Below are positions 55,389 to 64,000 of a stretch of 64,000 bases of DNA, piece after piece. Source of the DNA: Scylla paramamosain (taxonomy: Eukaryota > Arthropoda > Malacostraca > Decapoda > Portunidae). The notes beneath the pieces were generated by a model. The model made no database searches. It saw nothing but the letters and a program-made list of their open reading frames with translations, and was not told the DNA's origin. The stretch lies in assembly GCF_035594125.1 (NCBI RefSeq), contig NC_087151.1, forward strand, positions 16,017,501-16,081,500. The letters run 5' to 3'. Position 1 is the first letter of the stretch. Every line of letters begins with the position of its first letter. The position numbers were made by a program, and so were the translations under genes.

Positions 55389-56518
55389 AGTAGCACAGAC
55401 ATCATCCCATTCACATTTGTGTATAACAGTTTTAGTTCTTGCTTCCCCTCTCTGCCACCTTCATATACCACTTCCTTATGTGTATGACTCTCCAGCAAAA
55501 CTCTTCTCTGTCTCTGTTCTGGTCATGTTTTTTTTTTCTTTGGTTTCACTCAGCAGTTCATCTAATTTAGCTGTCATGTTCATTCAAATCTCTTTTAATC
55601 CAGACATTTTTGTATAGATCCTTTCTTGTAAATTTCCATGTCTTGGCCAACACTTCTTCTGACGCAGTTTATAGCTTAATTCTTATCTTTAATGGGCGAT
55701 ACCTTCCTTCCACATATTTATCAGTTCTAAGCACCTCATCAGTTTCTTCATTCCACTTGCTTCCCTCCTCTTGCAACCCTCCAATTAATTTCATGGTAGT
55801 CTCCCTTTCCTGTTTCTCTTTCTCATGCTTCTTTGGTGTCTCTCTCCATTAAGCCAAAGGCAACAAAACACTTTTTTCTTTCAGCTGTATCCCTTACAAG
55901 ACCCTCTTTCTTCTTTCTTGAGCACTGTTTTAACTACTGCTTCTTCCTTTACTGTTCCTCCATGATCTTGAATTGAACACATTTTAATTCTTGGGCCTTT
56001 CTAAGCTCAGCAGTTTTCGTGCAGAACCCTGAGTTCTTCCTCATTTGCTTTAACTTTTTTCCTCATTATCCTCCACCTTTGCTTTCAGGTCACAATTTTT
56101 TTTTTCCAATTTAGCACAATTTTTCTTTAAATCCTGGTTTTCCACTATCACAGCACTATTCTTCAATTTCAATTCCTTCAGTCTCTTGTTCATAACATGC
56201 AACATGTTCTCCAGCATTAACACTCTTCTATATGTAATTTTATCCACAAGTGTTTTTTCTTCAGAGCTGAATCCAATAAAACTCTTTAACATTGTCATCA
56301 TCAGATATAAACAAACTGGCCACTATCTCTCCATGAATTTTCCCATGGACACTCATTTAGCTGCTGCACTGTTTAATTCAGTCAACACACCACTGTTCTA
56401 AAAACAGGCCAGCACTTAGGACAGCTCTTTACCCATAGCCAACCACCAGGTCACTGACTGCATGCTGACTTGGCAGAAGTTGGAACAGCTCTGCACATGT
56501 CTGTCAGGTTTGGCATCC

Positions 56519-56520
<2 letters not shown>
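55389..56520 (-). mobile_element. LINE 5' part: 5' UTR, ORF1 and start of ORF2
   Basis: On the minus strand a 5' end touches the TG tract at 56521-56555. About 160 bp of 5' UTR precedes ORF1 (MSVHGKIHGEIVASLFISDD at about 56354). A coiled-coil block (56301-56050: KSFIGFSSEEKTLVDKITYR, NKRLKELKLKNSAVIVENQD) follows. The C-terminal domain is KWNEETDEVLRTDKYVEGRY, RPLKIRIKL, TWKFTRKDLYKN, corresponding to RPMKIRF..IWIKRDMN in its relatives. ORF2 starts LYTNVNGMMSVLLEL and is cut off at 55389. Confidence 0.72.

Positions 56521-56555
<35 letters not shown>
56521..56555. repeat. (TG)n between LINE fragments
   Basis: 34 bp of TG followed by TATTTACCTAGTTGTGTTTT. Confidence 0.95.
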
Positions 56556-56557
<2 letters not shown>

Positions 56558-56979
56558 TTACCTAGTTGTGTTTTACAGGAAAACAGCTATGCTCTGGCTG
56601 TCCTGTCTCCATATCTATAAGCATCCAGCTTAATTTTAAATTCATGAATAGTTTTTGCTTGTACCACTGTTTCATCTAAGTTGTTCCATACTTCTATGCT
56701 TCTATTTGGGAAACCATATTTCTTGTCATCTCTTCTACTTGCTGTTTTCTTCAATTTCACTCCATGTCCTCTTGTATCTCTTGAGTCCCACACAAATAAG
56801 TCTTCTAGGTCAACTTGATCCTTACTTTATATAGCAATTAGGTCTCCTCTTTCTCTTCTCTCTTGTAATGATGGAAGCTTCAATCTCCTTAATCTTTCTT
56901 CATAGGTTAAATCTCTCAAACTTGGTACCAATTTGGTTGCAGCTTTTTTTAATCCTTTCTATTTTCCTTATTTCCTTTT

Positions 56980-56983
<4 letters not shown>
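56556..56983 (-). mobile_element. CA-flanked LINE, 3' fragment
   Basis: Minus strand: KLVPSLRDLTYEERLRRLKL, PSLQERRERGDLIAI, VDLEDLFVWDSRDTRGHGVK, LKKTASRRDDKKYGFPNRSI, EVWNNLDETVVQAKTIHEFK, LDAYRYGDRTARA, then the ACTAGGTAAATA tail. TG flanks on both sides. Confidence 0.82.

Positions 56984-57058
<75 letters not shown>
56984..57058. repeat. (TG)n between LINE copies
   Basis: 75 bp of TG followed by TATTTACCTAGTTGTATTG. Confidence 0.97.
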
Positions 57059-57060
<2 letters not shown>

Positions 57061-57069
57061 TTACCTAGT

Positions 57070-57282
57070 TGTATTGTCTGAGCCAAACCTCATTTTGTCC
57101 TGTCTCCATATCAATATTTATCCAGTTTCTCTTTAAACATGTGTACACTGTTTGCCACAACAACCTCTTCCTTCAAATCATTCCAGATTTCAATTGTTTG
57201 ATATGGGAAGCTGTATTTCTTGATGTCACTTGAACATCCACTCTTCTTTATTTTCTTTCCATGCCCCCTAGTACTCTCTGTC

Positions 57283-57349
<67 letters not shown>

Positions 57350-60052
57350 TTTGTAGTACCAAGTCATTTGTCTATTCTTTCTATATTGTTTAGTAATTTG
57401 TACATTGTTATCAGGTCTCCTCTTTCTCTTCTCTCTTGCAGTGTTGGTAATCCCATCTCTTCAAGTCTTTCTTCATAGCTCAAGTCTTTCAATTCTGGTA
57501 TCATCTTGGTCACTATCCTCTGTATTCTTTCCAGTTCCCTTATATCTTTTCTTCTATGTGGAATCCAACCTACTGCTGCACATTCCAATTTAAGATGTAT
57601 CATGCTTGTTATAATTTTCTTCATCATTTCTTTATCCAAATAGTTAAATGCCATCCTAATGTTCATTAACAAGCATACGTAGAGCTGAATATCCTGCTTA
57701 TGTGCCTTTCAGGTGATAGTGTGTCTTGAATCATTACTCCCAAATCTTTCTTATTACTTTTCATTATTATTTCTTCTCCTATTTTGTAATTCCATGAAAG
57801 TCTCTTTTCACTATTTCCTATTTCCAACATGTGGCATTTTCTGGCATTAAATTCTAGTTTCCATCTTTGACTCCATGCATGTATCTTGTCGATATCCTTT
57901 GCAACTCCTTGCTGTCATTTTCGTCCTTTATTATTTTAATTATTTTTGCATCATCAGTAAACAGATTTAGATGACTATTTAGGTCCTCTGTCATATAATT
58001 TATATATATTTGAAATACAGTTGGTGCCAACACAGATTCTTGCTGTACCCCACTTGTCACTTCATGCCAACTTGAATTAGTATCTCTAATTACTGTTCTC
58101 ATTTCCCTCCCTTGTAAATAATCCTCCATCCATCTCAATGTTGCTCCCTTTAGTCCTCCTCCATTCTCTGAATTCCACATAAGGCTTTTGTGGGAAACTT
58201 TATCAAACGTTTTTTTTTGAGACCCAGGTAAACTGCATCAACCCATCCATCCCTCTCTTGCACTCCATCTATTACTCCTGTAAAGCTCAGTAGATTTGTG
58301 ACACAGGGTCTCCCTTTCCTGAATCCAAATTGCTTTTCTGTAATTATCTTTTCCTCTTCTAAATATTGCACCCATTTATCTTTAACTACTATTTCACAAA
58401 GCTTGCGTACAATACCTGTTAGTGACACTGGTCTATAATTTGATGGTTCCATTTTACTTCCCCATTTGTATATTGGCACAATATTAGCTCTTTTCCATTC
58501 CCCTGGTACTTTTCCTTCTTCAAATGAGCTGTTGATTATATCCCATATGGGTTCCTCCATTTGTACTCTGTATTCTTTAAATATCCATCTATTTACTTGA
58601 TCTGGTCCTATAGCTCTTATAACTTCCAGCTCTTTCAGCAGTTTCTTGATTTCTTGTCTCTTTACTTGTATCTCTTGTATTCCCTCATTCTGTGATACCA
58701 CTTTTGGTGTCACAAAATTGGTTTTCTTTGTAAACACAGATTTAAAAATCTTTCATTAGTTCACTCATCTCAGTAGTTTCACTAATTCTTCCTTCCCTTT
58801 TTAACTTGTTTATGTCAAGGCTATTTCATTTTCCCACTTTCATATTTATAGAAGAGTTTAGTTTCATCCTTGCATTCTCTTACTGTCACTCAAAATTTCT
58901 CTCATCTCTTTTTATTCCTTACCCTTCTGTATTTCTCTCTAGTATTTTCATTAAGTTGTCTCATAATTTTCTTGCATGCCCTGTCCTTTTTTTTTTGCTT
59001 CTACACACCTGGAATTATACCACTCATGCTTCCCAATTTTCAGTTTATAACTTGGCACAAGTTATAAACTGCAAGTTATAAACTCTTGCACCCCCTCTCT
59101 ATACTTGCTCAAAAATATCTCATATTTTTCTTGCACTACTTTACCCTCAAGTAGCTCTTTCCAGTTAATTTTTCCATAAAATTTATTAAGCTCTGCAAAG
59201 TTTGCCTTAGCATAGTTCTGTCTGCCATTTATAAATTGTTCATTCCTGTGGAACACTGTTTCCTCCTGTAGTACTATTTCTATTGTCACATGAACACTTT
59301 TTCCCAGTGGACTCAGAGAATGTATACTTGGTCTACCTTCTGGAGTTTTGTAAACACTAAGTCCAACTGTGATAGTTCTTCTCTGCATCTTGTAGGTCCG
59401 TTCATCCATTGTTTCACTGTATTCACCATCATGGTTTGCATAAGTTCTTTGCTTCATGACCCGGCATTTTCTTTCACTTCCATCTCCTCCCAGTTGATTT
59501 CTTTAGTGTTAAAGTTGCCTACTAAGGCCACTTTGTTACTTTTCCTTACCTTTTCCTCTACACTACTTCTTGTTTCTAGCTGCATAATTTTATATCTATT
59601 GGTCTCCGATGTATTAGTTTTTAGTGGTACATACATCACAACAATTTTTCTTTTTTCACTTCCTTTGATCTTAATCACAACACAAAGTTCCTGCCATTCA
59701 ATCACCATATTTCACTTCCTCAACAAAAAATGTCCTCTTTAACTAATATCATCACTCCTCCTCTCTTTCCTTTTCTGTCTCTCATCTATGTGCTAAATCC
59801 TTCCTTTGCAAATCTCAACTTAATTTCCTCTTTTAGTTTGGTTTCCATTAAGCATACCACATTTGGTTTACTATTCTTTAGGTACTCTTCAAGTTCCAAT
59901 AGACTCAATACCAAACCATCTATATTTGTATACATAATTTTTAAACTTCTGCTTGGTGATCTTCCATGGCATCTTTGTGCCACCATTTCCTCCCTTTCAT
60001 GTCCACAACTTTCAAATGAATCTCCTTGCTTGTTCCTATGTTCTCTCTTCAT
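57070..60052 (-). pseudogene. ORF2 (endonuclease plus RT), disrupted
   Basis: Endonuclease: IMYTNIDGLVLSLLELEEYL, VVCLMETKLKEEIKLRFAKE (60052-59786), VMYVPLKTNTSETN, ALVGNFNTKEINWEEMEVKE (59708-59454), HVTIEIVLQEETVFHRNEQF (59457-59062). RT: AIGPDQVNRWIFKEYRVQME, VPGEWKRANIVPIYKWGSKM, NYRPVSLTGIVRKLCEIVVK, EKQFGFRKGRPCVTNLLSFT (58737-58150). The palm has SGVQQESVLAPTVFQIYINY and LNLFTDDAKIIKI, where the usual FADD is FTDD. C-terminal: VTKMIPELKDLSYEERLEEM (57672-57364). The frame is lost at several joints. Confidence 0.82.
57280..57343. repeat. (CT)n arising within a LINE coding region
   Basis: CTGTCTCTCTCTGTCTCT then pure CT to 57343. At the homologous place in the copy at 35369-37995 the sequence is only CTGTCTCTCTCCTCCATC, so the tract grew from a cryptic CT seed. 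Confidence 0.9.
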
Positions 60053-60875
60053 TTTTTGACTGGGCCTCTACTCTCAACTCTTTCAGTTTACTTCTCTCTT
60101 CTTCATTCATGTCTCTCTTTATCCATATTTCCTTCATTTCTTCTAATTTTGCCAATTTTCCTATTCTTTGCAAGACATGTTCCACTGCTGTTTGTGACAT
60201 GAATCTTGTTTTTATTGGTCTTGTTCCATTTTTCTATTTTCCAATCCTGTAAACCTCTTCAACTTGTTTGACTATTCCCTCTCCTTTCTCAGCCATTTCT
60301 ACTATAATTTCCTTAGTTCTTTTCACTTCTTTCTCTCTAGCTATTTTCATGGGTAGGTTCTTGTCTTTGAACCCAAATACCACCACATACATGTACAGTG
60401 TCTCTTTCAAGTTAACTTTTTTCCTTTATTATTTTAGTTTTAGTCACTTGCTTTTCCATATCCTTATTGTGTTCCTGTTGCTGTTCCTTTATTATCTCCT
60501 TCATATCCACTTTCTGTTGTTGTACTCTCTCTTCTTTCCAACTTTTGACTTCCTCTGTCACTAACTCTCACTTCTCCAACCCTAACCTCTCATACACCTT
60601 TCTGTAACTCTTTGTTCTCTTCCTTTAGTATTTTTATTTCTTCACAGTACTTCTTGTTTAAATCCACTATTTTTGCCACAACATCTTTTTTTACATTATC
60701 ACCACTCACCTCTCTTTCTTCCATGCCTTTATCATCTCTGCTAATCTATATAGTTCTCATATTTTCATGTTCTTTTCTTCAATTTTCCACATTCATTTAT
60801 TCATATGTGCTACACTGAGATCCTCTTCCTTAAATCCTTTGAAAACATTGGGATTTGTGCCAGATGCCATCTTCC
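59960..60875 (-). pseudogene. LINE ORF1, disrupted
   Basis: Starts MASGTNPNVFKGFKEEDLSV and meets a stop after about 26 codons. Glu/Lys-rich coiled-coil sequence follows, then VVVFGFKDKNLPMKIAREKE, VKRTKEIIVEMAEKGE, then RPIKTRFMSQTAVEHVLQRI, KEIWIKRDMNEEERSKLKEL and a tail rich in Gln/Glu. The RP.K.RF ... IWIKRDMN segment looks like the RRM/C-terminal RNA-binding half of LINE ORF1 proteins (inference). Frameshifts prevent a continuous protein. Confidence 0.62.
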
Positions 60876-60878
60876 CTG

Positions 60879-60906
60879 GGTGTGTGTGTGTGTGTGTGTG
60901 TGTGTA
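60879..60906. repeat. (TG)n between LINE copies
   Basis: 28 bp of TG: the 5' end of the LINE to the left meets the 3' tail of the LINE to the right. Confidence 0.95.
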
Positions 60907-61790
60907 TATTTACCTAGTTGTGATTTATAGGAGGAGGAGTTTATGCTCATGCTGTCCTGCCTCAATATTTACCATTATCCAATCCCTCTTTACAACCACG
61001 TACTGTCCTAGCATGTACTATGTCTATTTCCAACTCATTCCAAACTCCAACAGTTTATTGTAGAAAACTTTTTTTTTTTTTTATATCCCTTCTGAACACT
61101 CCCTTCTTTATATCTCTTCTGAATACTCCCTTCTTCACCTTTGGGTCATACCCTCTTGCACCTCTGTAATCTCGCACCACCAAGTCCCTGCAGTCTAATT
61201 TCTTAACTCCTAACATGATCTTGTACATAGTAATCAGATCTCTTCCCTTTCTTCCCTCTCTCCTTATATGACATGAGGTATTTTTATTGCAGCTCTCTGT
61301 ATTTGTTCCAATTTCCCCTTGTCTCTCTTAGTACATGGAGACTAACAATGCAGCATATTCCAAATGTGGTCATATAGTCACAATCAATTTCCTCATCATA
61401 TCCTCATACAGATAATTAAAAGCACTTTTTATGTTTCTTAGCAAATTGTTATCCTGCTGACATGTTTCTCTGGTGACAGCTTGTCAGTATTAGGGACTCC
61501 AAGGTCATCCTTGTCACTCTGCCTCCCAGTGAACTCTTTTCCCATTGTGTAACAACATTTGGGTCTTTTACTACTTTGTCCAAACTTGAGTATTCCACAT
61601 TCTTTTTTGTTAAATTCCATTTCCCATCTTTGACTCTACTCCCAAATTACATTCAGATCTTGCAAAGCTCATTAGCTTTGCATCATCAGCAATCAGACTC
61701 ATGTAACTAGTCACTCCTTACATCATGTCATTTCCATAAATTGCAAACATCACTGGTGCCAAGATGGATCCCTGCGGGACTCCAGTAATT
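60907..61790 (-). mobile_element. 5'-truncated CA-flanked LINE (RT palm to 3' end)
   Basis: Minus strand: GVPQGSILAPVMFAIYGND-like start, SLIADDAKLMSF, MEFNKKECGILKFGQSSKRP, a DKLSPEKHVSRI segment (61620-61438), a decayed LEYAALLVSM-type segment, then LDCRDLVVRDYRGARGYDPK, KEGVFRRDIKKGVFRRDIKK (a short internal repeat), and the tail ACAACTAGGTAAATATACAC. The 5' border at about 61790 is not a TG tract. Confidence 0.76.
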
Positions 61791-62157
61791 CACTGGTCAA
61801 CAACCATAATGTTTCCAAGACCAAAGTAGTAATTTTCAACTAATTTTAAGTCACTGATAATAAATATTATGGTTAAAGTTGTTTGTTAGCTCTACTTTTC
61901 AAGATACACCTACATGTTAGAACAGGTTCCAACAAGCTTGCAGCCATGTGTTCCTCACAACACTCACAGTCACACTGCCCTCTATTACTGACCCAGCAGT
62001 CACAGAAAGTGGTTGTGCTATGCAATTGTGTATTCTGTGGTGAAATGTAAGTGATTTTCTTAGCCACGTACTTTTTGACATATAATAACTATTCACTGAG
62101 CAAGCAATTTATACGCATGTTAGGCATTCAATGTTAATTTTATTTTCTTACTGAATT
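61791..62157. other. unannotated DNA
   Basis: Unique-looking AT-rich sequence; no motif. Confidence 0.5.
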
Positions 62158-62240
62158 ACTGTATTTGCTGGAGTATTAGACACACTGCATAAGACACACC
62201 CTTATTTTACAAGAATGTTTTGTGGAAAAAAGATGTGACA
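62158..62240. repeat. transposon-end-like repeat, second copy
   Basis: TGTATTTGCTGGAGTATTAG..CTGCATAAGACACACCCTTATTTTA..GAATGTTTTGTGGAAAAAA matches the right-hand unit of the inverted cluster at 8480-8570. This is probably one end of a Tigger/pogo-like family. Confidence 0.6.
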
Positions 62241-63095
62241 GTCAATTAGAGATGAATTGATAAAAGGGAAATTTTTTTATTCTACCCTGCCTAAAAGAGA
62301 AATATGAGTGGAATTCTCCCACCCCACAAAACATGAGAAGCATACTCCATACATGGCCACTGTACAAAACAGGTGGGGTGGAGGGTATTGAAAAAAAATT
62401 GGCAGAGACAACAAAGAATGCCTAACTTCATATAAGCTGTTTTAGATAGAGATGAGATATGAGATAGAGATGAGATATGAAGTTTCCAGTTTAGATTAAA
62501 AGTAAAGGATAGACCAAGGATGTTCAGTGTAGAAGAGAGGGACTCTTGAAAGAGATGAGATGTGAAGTTTCCAATTTAGATTAAAAGTAAAGGACAGACC
62601 AAGGATGTTCAGTGTAGAAGAGAGGGACTCGAGTGTCATTGAGAAAGAAGGGATAGATATCTGGAAGGTTGTGTTGAGTTGATAGATGGAGGAATTGAGT
62701 TTTTGAGGCATTGAACATTACTAATTTTGCTCTGCCCCAACCAGAAATTTTAGAGAGATCAGAAGTCAGGAGTTCTGTGGCTTTCCTGCATGAAGTGGAC
62801 ATCTACAAAAAGATGTAGAAAAGTGCAGGGTGGCATTATCAACATAGGAGTGGATAGGACAAGAAGTTTGGTTTTGAAGATTATTGATGAATAATAAGAA
62901 GAGAGGGGGTGACAGGACAAAATCCTGAGTAACACCACTCTTAATAGATTTTGGAGAACAGTGACCTACTAAAGCAGCAATAAAATGGTCAGAGAGGAAA
63001 CTTGAAATGAAGTTAGAGAGAAGGACAGAAGCCATAGGAGGGTAAATTGAAAATCAAAACTTTGTGCTAGACTCTATCAAAAACTTTTGATATGT
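62241..63095 (-). mobile_element. LINE D fragment (RT palm to C-terminus)
   Basis: Minus strand: DISKVFDRV, ASVLLSNFISSFLSDHFIAA, a SIKSGVTQDFVLSPPLFLLF segment, NQTSCPIHSYVDNATLHFST (YADD changed to YVDN), ELLTSDLSKISGWGRAKLVM, FLHLSTQHNLPDIYPFFLND. Then comes a tandem duplication of about 86 bp of the LSSTLNILGLSFTFNLNWKL region (62470-62640) and a decayed C-terminus. It is bounded at 63096 by an A run. Confidence 0.8.
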
Positions 63096-63139
63096 CTGAA
63101 AAAAAAAAAAAAAATCTCTAAAATGTGTATTTTGTCCTC

Positions 63140-63475
<336 letters not shown>

Positions 63476-63580
63476 AGTGAAACCTCCGTTTTTTTAACTT
63501 AATTCATTCCTGGATGCCGTTCAAAATCCAAAATGTTCGAAAACCAAAACTATTTTCCCCACAGGAATCAACTTTTTCTT
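63476..63580 (+). mobile_element. Tigger-like element end, interrupted
   Basis: Starts CAGTGAAACCTCCGTTTTTT after TA-like AATA sequence. It continues TTCATTCCTGGATGCCGTTC, then AAAACCAAAACTATTTTCCCC, nearly identical to the minus-strand right end of the element at 23667-24428. After about 105 bp it gives way to LINE D. Confidence 0.65.
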
Positions 63581-64000
63581 CATTAACTTCTGCAACATTT
63601 GCAGTCTAAGATCTAATTTTCAATATGTAGAACACTACCTCTCCTCTTCTAAACCTCATCTTCTTTTCCTCACTGAAACCCAGGTGTCTGAGGCAACTGA
63701 CAGTAGCCCCTTTTCTGTTCCCTCCTACTTTCTCTAACCTCATTTTTTATCCAAAGCTGATGTGTTTATGTGCGCAAAGATTTAACCTGCTCTCGTGTCC
63801 ACGCTCTTGAATCTTCTGAGTTTTCCACCATCTGGCTATGACTAGAGTCACTCTCAAACTAAATTTATCTGTGCTGTATATCTCTCACCTAACTCCTCTG
63901 ACTATAAGAAATTCTTTGACTACTTAACTTCCTAAGTGGAGCACATTCTTACTCTCTTCCCTTTTGCAGAGATCTCCACTCTTGGAGACTTCAATGTTCA
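63581..64000 (+). pseudogene. LINE D endonuclease, partial, runs off the window
   Basis: Plus strand: NICSLRSNFQYVEHYLSSSK, PHLLFLTETQVSEATDSSPF, SVPSYF, then frame damage, FICAVYLSPNSSDYKKFFDY, ISTLGDFNV at the edge. LTETQVS and GDFNV are the AP-endonuclease signatures of Jockey-clade LINEs. This is the N-terminal part of the enzyme missing from the D copy at 49088. At least three stops lie inside. Confidence 0.78.

Larger units (their letters stand above)
57059..60878 (-). mobile_element. full-length-sized CA-flanked LINE with ORF1 and ORF2
   Basis: About 3.8 kb from a 5' end at the TG tract 60879-60906 to the conserved 3' end at 57059. It contains ORF1 (start MASGTNPNVFKGF, about 60871), an ORF2 endonuclease, RT and C-terminal domain, all broken by stops or frameshifts. 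It also contains a CT microsatellite that expanded inside ORF2 (57288-57343). Sequence is closely related to the copies at 35369-37995 and 12969-22276. Confidence 0.87.

Overview
This is eukaryotic, AT-rich, extremely repeat-dense genomic DNA. The very long dinucleotide tracts ((GA)n, (CA)n, (TA)n), the mix of CR1/Jockey-type LINEs, Tigger/pogo-like elements and a piggyBac element, and a short-exon, long-intron host gene suggest a decapod crustacean, probably a crab. That assignment is inference from repeat style, not a database match. I see no prokaryotic gene structure, no CRISPR array, no rRNA and no tRNA.

Host gene. Five exons on the minus strand (30163-30031, 6528-6384, 4958-4731, 4307-4152, 1551-1467) join in frame into the middle and C-terminal part of selenocysteine lyase (SCLY). 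They carry the HTDAAQA motif, the PLP lysine (VGHK), the GGGQER and [14 protein letters not shown] blocks, and the catalytic-cysteine segment CGAACH. Exons for the N-terminus and the last C-terminal segment are not recognised here. One intron is 23.5 kb, and much of the window's left half is transposon filling of that intron. One intron appears to be GC-AG.

Mobile DNA. (1) A CR1/Jockey-like LINE group has a sense-strand 3' end that reads ..ACTAGGTAAATA(CA)n. There are about 15 copies, and nearly all are bounded at BOTH ends by (CA)n on their sense strand, which suggests orientation-specific insertion into CA microsatellites. This produces head-to-tail arrays at 35.4-38.7 kb and 54.0-61.8 kb. 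(2) A CR1-clade LINE, here called C, ends in TTATGTTCTTAT-type sequence. (3) A Jockey-clade, poly(A)-tailed LINE, here called D, has six copies. (4) A third type of LINE, here called H, has three decayed copies. (5) There is a piggyBac element with intact TTAA/CCC ends and a broken transposase. (6) Several Tigger/pogo-like non-autonomous elements have TA-type junctions. At 12.97-22.28 kb four of these are nested: D inside piggyBac inside C inside the CA-flanked LINE.

Layout. 0-7 kb: SCLY 3' exons with H fragments and a Tigger-like element. 7-13 kb: CA-flanked LINEs and a GA-linked hairpin repeat. 13-22 kb: the nested stack. 22-30 kb: D copy, long GA/TA tracts, three Tigger-like elements. 30 kb: SCLY exon. 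30-35 kb: Tigger-like element, a piggyBac-type MITE in a Tigger transposase remnant. 35-39 kb: LINE array. 39-44 kb: little recognisable apart from an H copy. 44-49 kb: a near full-length LINE with ORF1 and ORF2. 49-53.6 kb: D copies and another LINE, interleaved. 54-62 kb: the large LINE array. 62-64 kb: D copies and a Tigger-like end running off the window.
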